A program made the translations under genes and the position numbers. Below the pieces are notes generated by a model, which searched no databases, was not told where the DNA came from, and saw only the letters and a list, made by a program, of their open reading frames with translations. From Asterionellopsis glacialis (Eukaryota; Bacillariophyta; Plagiogrammaphyceae; Rhaphoneidales; Asterionellopsidaceae), in assembly GCA_014885115.2 (NCBI GenBank), contig WKLE02001627.1, positions 5,212 through 36,253 of the forward strand: 31,042 bases of DNA, read 5' to 3'. This document shows positions 28,983 through 31,042 of the stretch, in pieces (the stretch's first letter is position 1; each line of letters begins with the position of its first letter).

Positions 28983-29882
28983 TTATTCTTGATATTCTAC
29001 ATGTACAGGGTGTATTTTTTCACCGGATTCGGTGCAAACATACATCCCATCGTCTTCAATGGTAGTACGCCAATCCCACCCTTCGGCCGCAAATTCTATG
29101 GTATTCCGTTGTACATTTCTATTTAGTTCTTGTACATTACACCATAATCGATCGCGTACACGATCTGAATATTCATCACGTTTGGGTATAGGTATGACAG
29201 CGACATTCTCATTGAATTTAATACCACCCCCACCACTACTGCTACTGCATCTTGTAGAAGCAGATGTGGACATGGAGGAATCAGATGTCGATGGGGATAA
29301 ATTTGGATGAGATGACTCGTCGTCATTTTCTGTTTCTTCCTTAATGGTTGTGCATGGTGTGGGAGTTGCTGTGGGTAATCCTACACCTAAAAACTGCCAA
29401 AATGCAGGAGAGGATGAATGTTCTTGTCTTTCGTCGTCCAAACACCCATCCTCATTGTCGTCGTGATCTGCTTGATATTTCAGTGGTTCGCTTAATATCG
29501 GTACATTCCCCAAGAGCGACTTTGGTTTGCGTTTTTTCAATGTTAAATCCTTGTAAACTAAAGTGGCTTCTTGTTCTTCAATGCCAAGTTTATGTAACAA
29601 ACTGGACCGTATTCTTGTGCTGCTGCTGTTACTGGTTGAATTGTTATATTGCTGATACGACAAGGGCGATCGTTTTCTTCTTGTTCTTGTTGCTGCTGTT
29701 GCTGTTGGTATTGGCGTTGGGGTCAACCGAGTGGAAGATATGGATTTACGACCCAACCCAGGAGGAGGAGATTTTTTAGAAGACGATGATGCTGAATTTG
29801 TTGCCGATGTTAACATGGACGTAGCTGTTCGTTTACTTGCAATGGAAGCTGCTGTTGCTGCTGTGGTTGCTGGAAGTACCAT
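28983..29882 (-). CDS. Conserved-looking protein with possible PP1-docking motif
   Basis: The 299-residue single-exon frame starts at the ATG at 29880-29882. Residues 1-95 are Ser/Thr/Ala-rich and basic (TRTRRKRSP at 65-73) and probably disordered. SLLHKLGIEEQEATLVYKDL (94-113) is a possible short helix. Residues 140-215 are acidic/Ser-rich. The C-terminus is ordered: IKFNENVAVIPIPKRDEYSDRVRDRLW (221-247), then NTIEFAAEGWDWRTTIEDDGMYV (260-282) and SGEKIHPVHVEY. The first block aligns in spacing with the RVxF-PhiPhi type of protein-phosphatase-1 docking sites (IxF, then VAVI), as in GADD34. I believe this ending (EFAAEGWDWR...ED-MY) recurs in diatom proteins of unknown function, but cannot search to confirm. 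A regulatory role through PP1 is only a suggestion. Confidence 0.7.
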   Translation of the reverse strand: MVLPATTAATAASIASKRTATSMLTSATNSASSSSKKSPPPGLGRKSISSTRLTPTPIPTATAATRTRRKRSPLSYQQYNNSTSNSSSTRIRSSLLHKLGIEEQEATLVYKDLTLKKRKPKSLLGNVPILSEPLKYQADHDDNEDGCLDDERQEHSSSPAFWQFLGVGLPTATPTPCTTIKEETENDDESSHPNLSPSTSDSSMSTSASTRCSSSSGGGGIKFNENVAVIPIPKRDEYSDRVRDRLWCNVQELNRNVQRNTIEFAAEGWDWRTTIEDDGMYVCTESGEKIHPVHVEYQE

Positions 29883-30154
29883 TCCTATCTCTCTTGCTTC
29901 GATCGTGTTTGATGCGATACAAGTGCCAATCTATGAGACAATCTAGAGATATTTCTACGACAACGCAAGAGAAATGCGGCTCTTGCTTGAACTACAGTCT
30001 GGTCCTCTAGAGATGCCTAGTCGAGAAAGCACTCGACCTACGTCCTACAGTACAAAACCTCGCCAAGTGCTTGAAAAGTGGTTGTTTTTCTGAAGTTTCT
30101 TCCCACATCATACACATATAGACCACGCTGTTAAAACGTACTAGGACCTAGTGT

Positions 30155-30215
30155 ACGGTAAGGTACCAGGTACCGTAAAAAGGTACTTTGTCTCGTACTG
30201 TAGGTAGATTTGTGT
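30155..30215. repeat. GTACC/GGTAC palindrome cluster
   Basis: It contains GGTACCAGGTACC followed by AAAAAGGTAC and CTCGTACTGTAGG, in the same word set as the clusters elsewhere in the window. Confidence 0.6.
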
Positions 30216-30734
30216 AGAATTCTGTAGCTTTGGTATGTGCAAACATGCTGTTCCAAAGCTTGTTCCAACCAACATGAGAACAACTCGAGACTTCAAAGAT
30301 GTCAGAATAACATGTGGGACAAGGTGTAAGAGTGTCCTGGATAAAAAAAGAGTTCTTTAATCTCTCAATGTACTTCAAATACATCAAAGTTTATTCTACA
30401 TGTAAATGTGCGAGACATACAGAGTGTATCGTGTTCTGATTCAATAATTCAAGGACATTCGAACGCAAGGTGCGTCGACACAAGAAGAAACCCGGAGAAT
30501 TGGGATCCCGAAGCCGATCGGATGGCCAAATGTTCTTTTTGTCAAAAATGAAAAATTCAGTTGGGAAAACTACCGGCATTTTTTAGCGTTAGGAGGCCCT
30601 CTGTGACATGATTTGGTTGTTGTTACAAGACTCGAAGCGTTCTAGTCCTACCTACTCAGTTATATGTACCAGAAATACGTGTTCCTGTGCACGTGAGGGC
30701 AGTATAGTTCCAGTTTACAGCATGCAATTAATAC

Positions 30735-30885
30735 CAGTACAAGCAGGTAAGTGGTACGGTACCTGGTACGAGTCTGCCAATTTCTGGTAGGGTCCCTAGG
30801 GTTCTGGTACGAGTCAGCTAAATTTTTCCATTAATACTTGTTGGTACCGGTAGTAGAGTACAAGATAGGACTACCTGGTACATGG
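30735..30885. repeat. GTACC/GGTAC cluster with an internal direct repeat
   Basis: It contains GTGGTACGGTACCTGGTACG, GGTACCGG near 30843 and CTACCTGGTAC near 30870. The word CTGGTACGAGTC followed by a CAATTT- or TAAATTT-like end occurs twice, about 40 bp apart (near 30763 and 30803). Confidence 0.6.
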
Positions 30886-31042
30886 ACTCGATCATCTCAA
30901 AGAAGAATGAGAACCGAACGAACCCATATGGCCACGTCACACGAAACAACAGTAGTGGGCATGAAAATGCAATGCGAAACTGGATTATCTACTGTAAGAA
31001 AGATTTATCTGCGGGATGAATCTACATAGCATGTTTTCTTTT

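Larger units (their letters stand above)
29883..31042. other. Intergenic, no gene seen outside GTACC clusters
   Basis: No supported gene. Short frames (60-79 codons) show no motifs. The interval holds the promoter side of the minus-strand gene and two GTACC/GGTAC clusters. Confidence 0.5.

Noticed and set aside
1..31042. CRISPR array, rRNA or bacterial operon
   Set aside because: No regularly spaced direct repeats with unique spacers, no rRNA-like sequence, and gene structure with GT-AG introns is eukaryotic.

Overview
The window looks like nuclear DNA of a diatom or close stramenopile, probably a pennate diatom. The grounds are large S/N/Q-rich housekeeping proteins with trinucleotide runs, short (93-121 nt) GT-AG introns in one gene and none in the others, a small TPR-type protein of a family I associate with diatoms, and a flavoprotein whose N-terminus could be a complex-plastid presequence. 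The lineage is an inference from style; no rRNA or organelle marker is present.

Layout. 1-4750 is a decayed non-LTR (LINE-type) retrotransposon on the + strand. It has an APE-type endonuclease, a reverse transcriptase and a Cys-pair tail, broken by stops, frameshifts, a lost catalytic Asp and a ~96-bp nested insertion with 20-bp target duplications. 4795-5606 is an 812-bp DNA transposon with terminal inverted repeats and a TTA target duplication (PIF/Harbinger-like, non-autonomous), with an internal foldback. 6179-6754 (-) is a small TPR-like protein. 7070-7385 is rich in GTACC/GGTAC. 8063-8578 (-) is probably the last exon of an unrecognised gene.

9857-16739 (+) is TAF2, the TFIID subunit with a dead M1-aminopeptidase fold, in six exons that join to 2113 codons. 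A degenerate fragment resembling part of its exon 1 lies just downstream. 17825-21163 (-) is GLE1 fused to an FG-repeat, triple-CCCH-finger tail, which resembles GLE1 and its nucleoporin partner NUP42/NLP1 joined in one chain. Divergent from it, 22066-25002 (+) is a kinase-less Mad3/BubR1 spindle-checkpoint protein carrying two KEN boxes, seven ABBA-type motifs, a GLEBS-like segment and a PP2A-B56 LxxIxE motif. 25891-27621 (+) is a secreted or plastid-directed FAD/NAD(P) flavoprotein. 28983-29882 (-) is a conserved-looking protein with a possible PP1-docking motif.

The genes form no operon or pathway cluster. Three concern core nuclear machinery: transcription initiation, mRNA export at the pore, and the mitotic checkpoint. 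The most interesting items are the GLE1-NUP42-like fusion, the multivalent ABBA array of the Mad3 protein, the nested transposons at the left end, and the GGTACC-centred palindrome clusters that recur in most intergenic regions.
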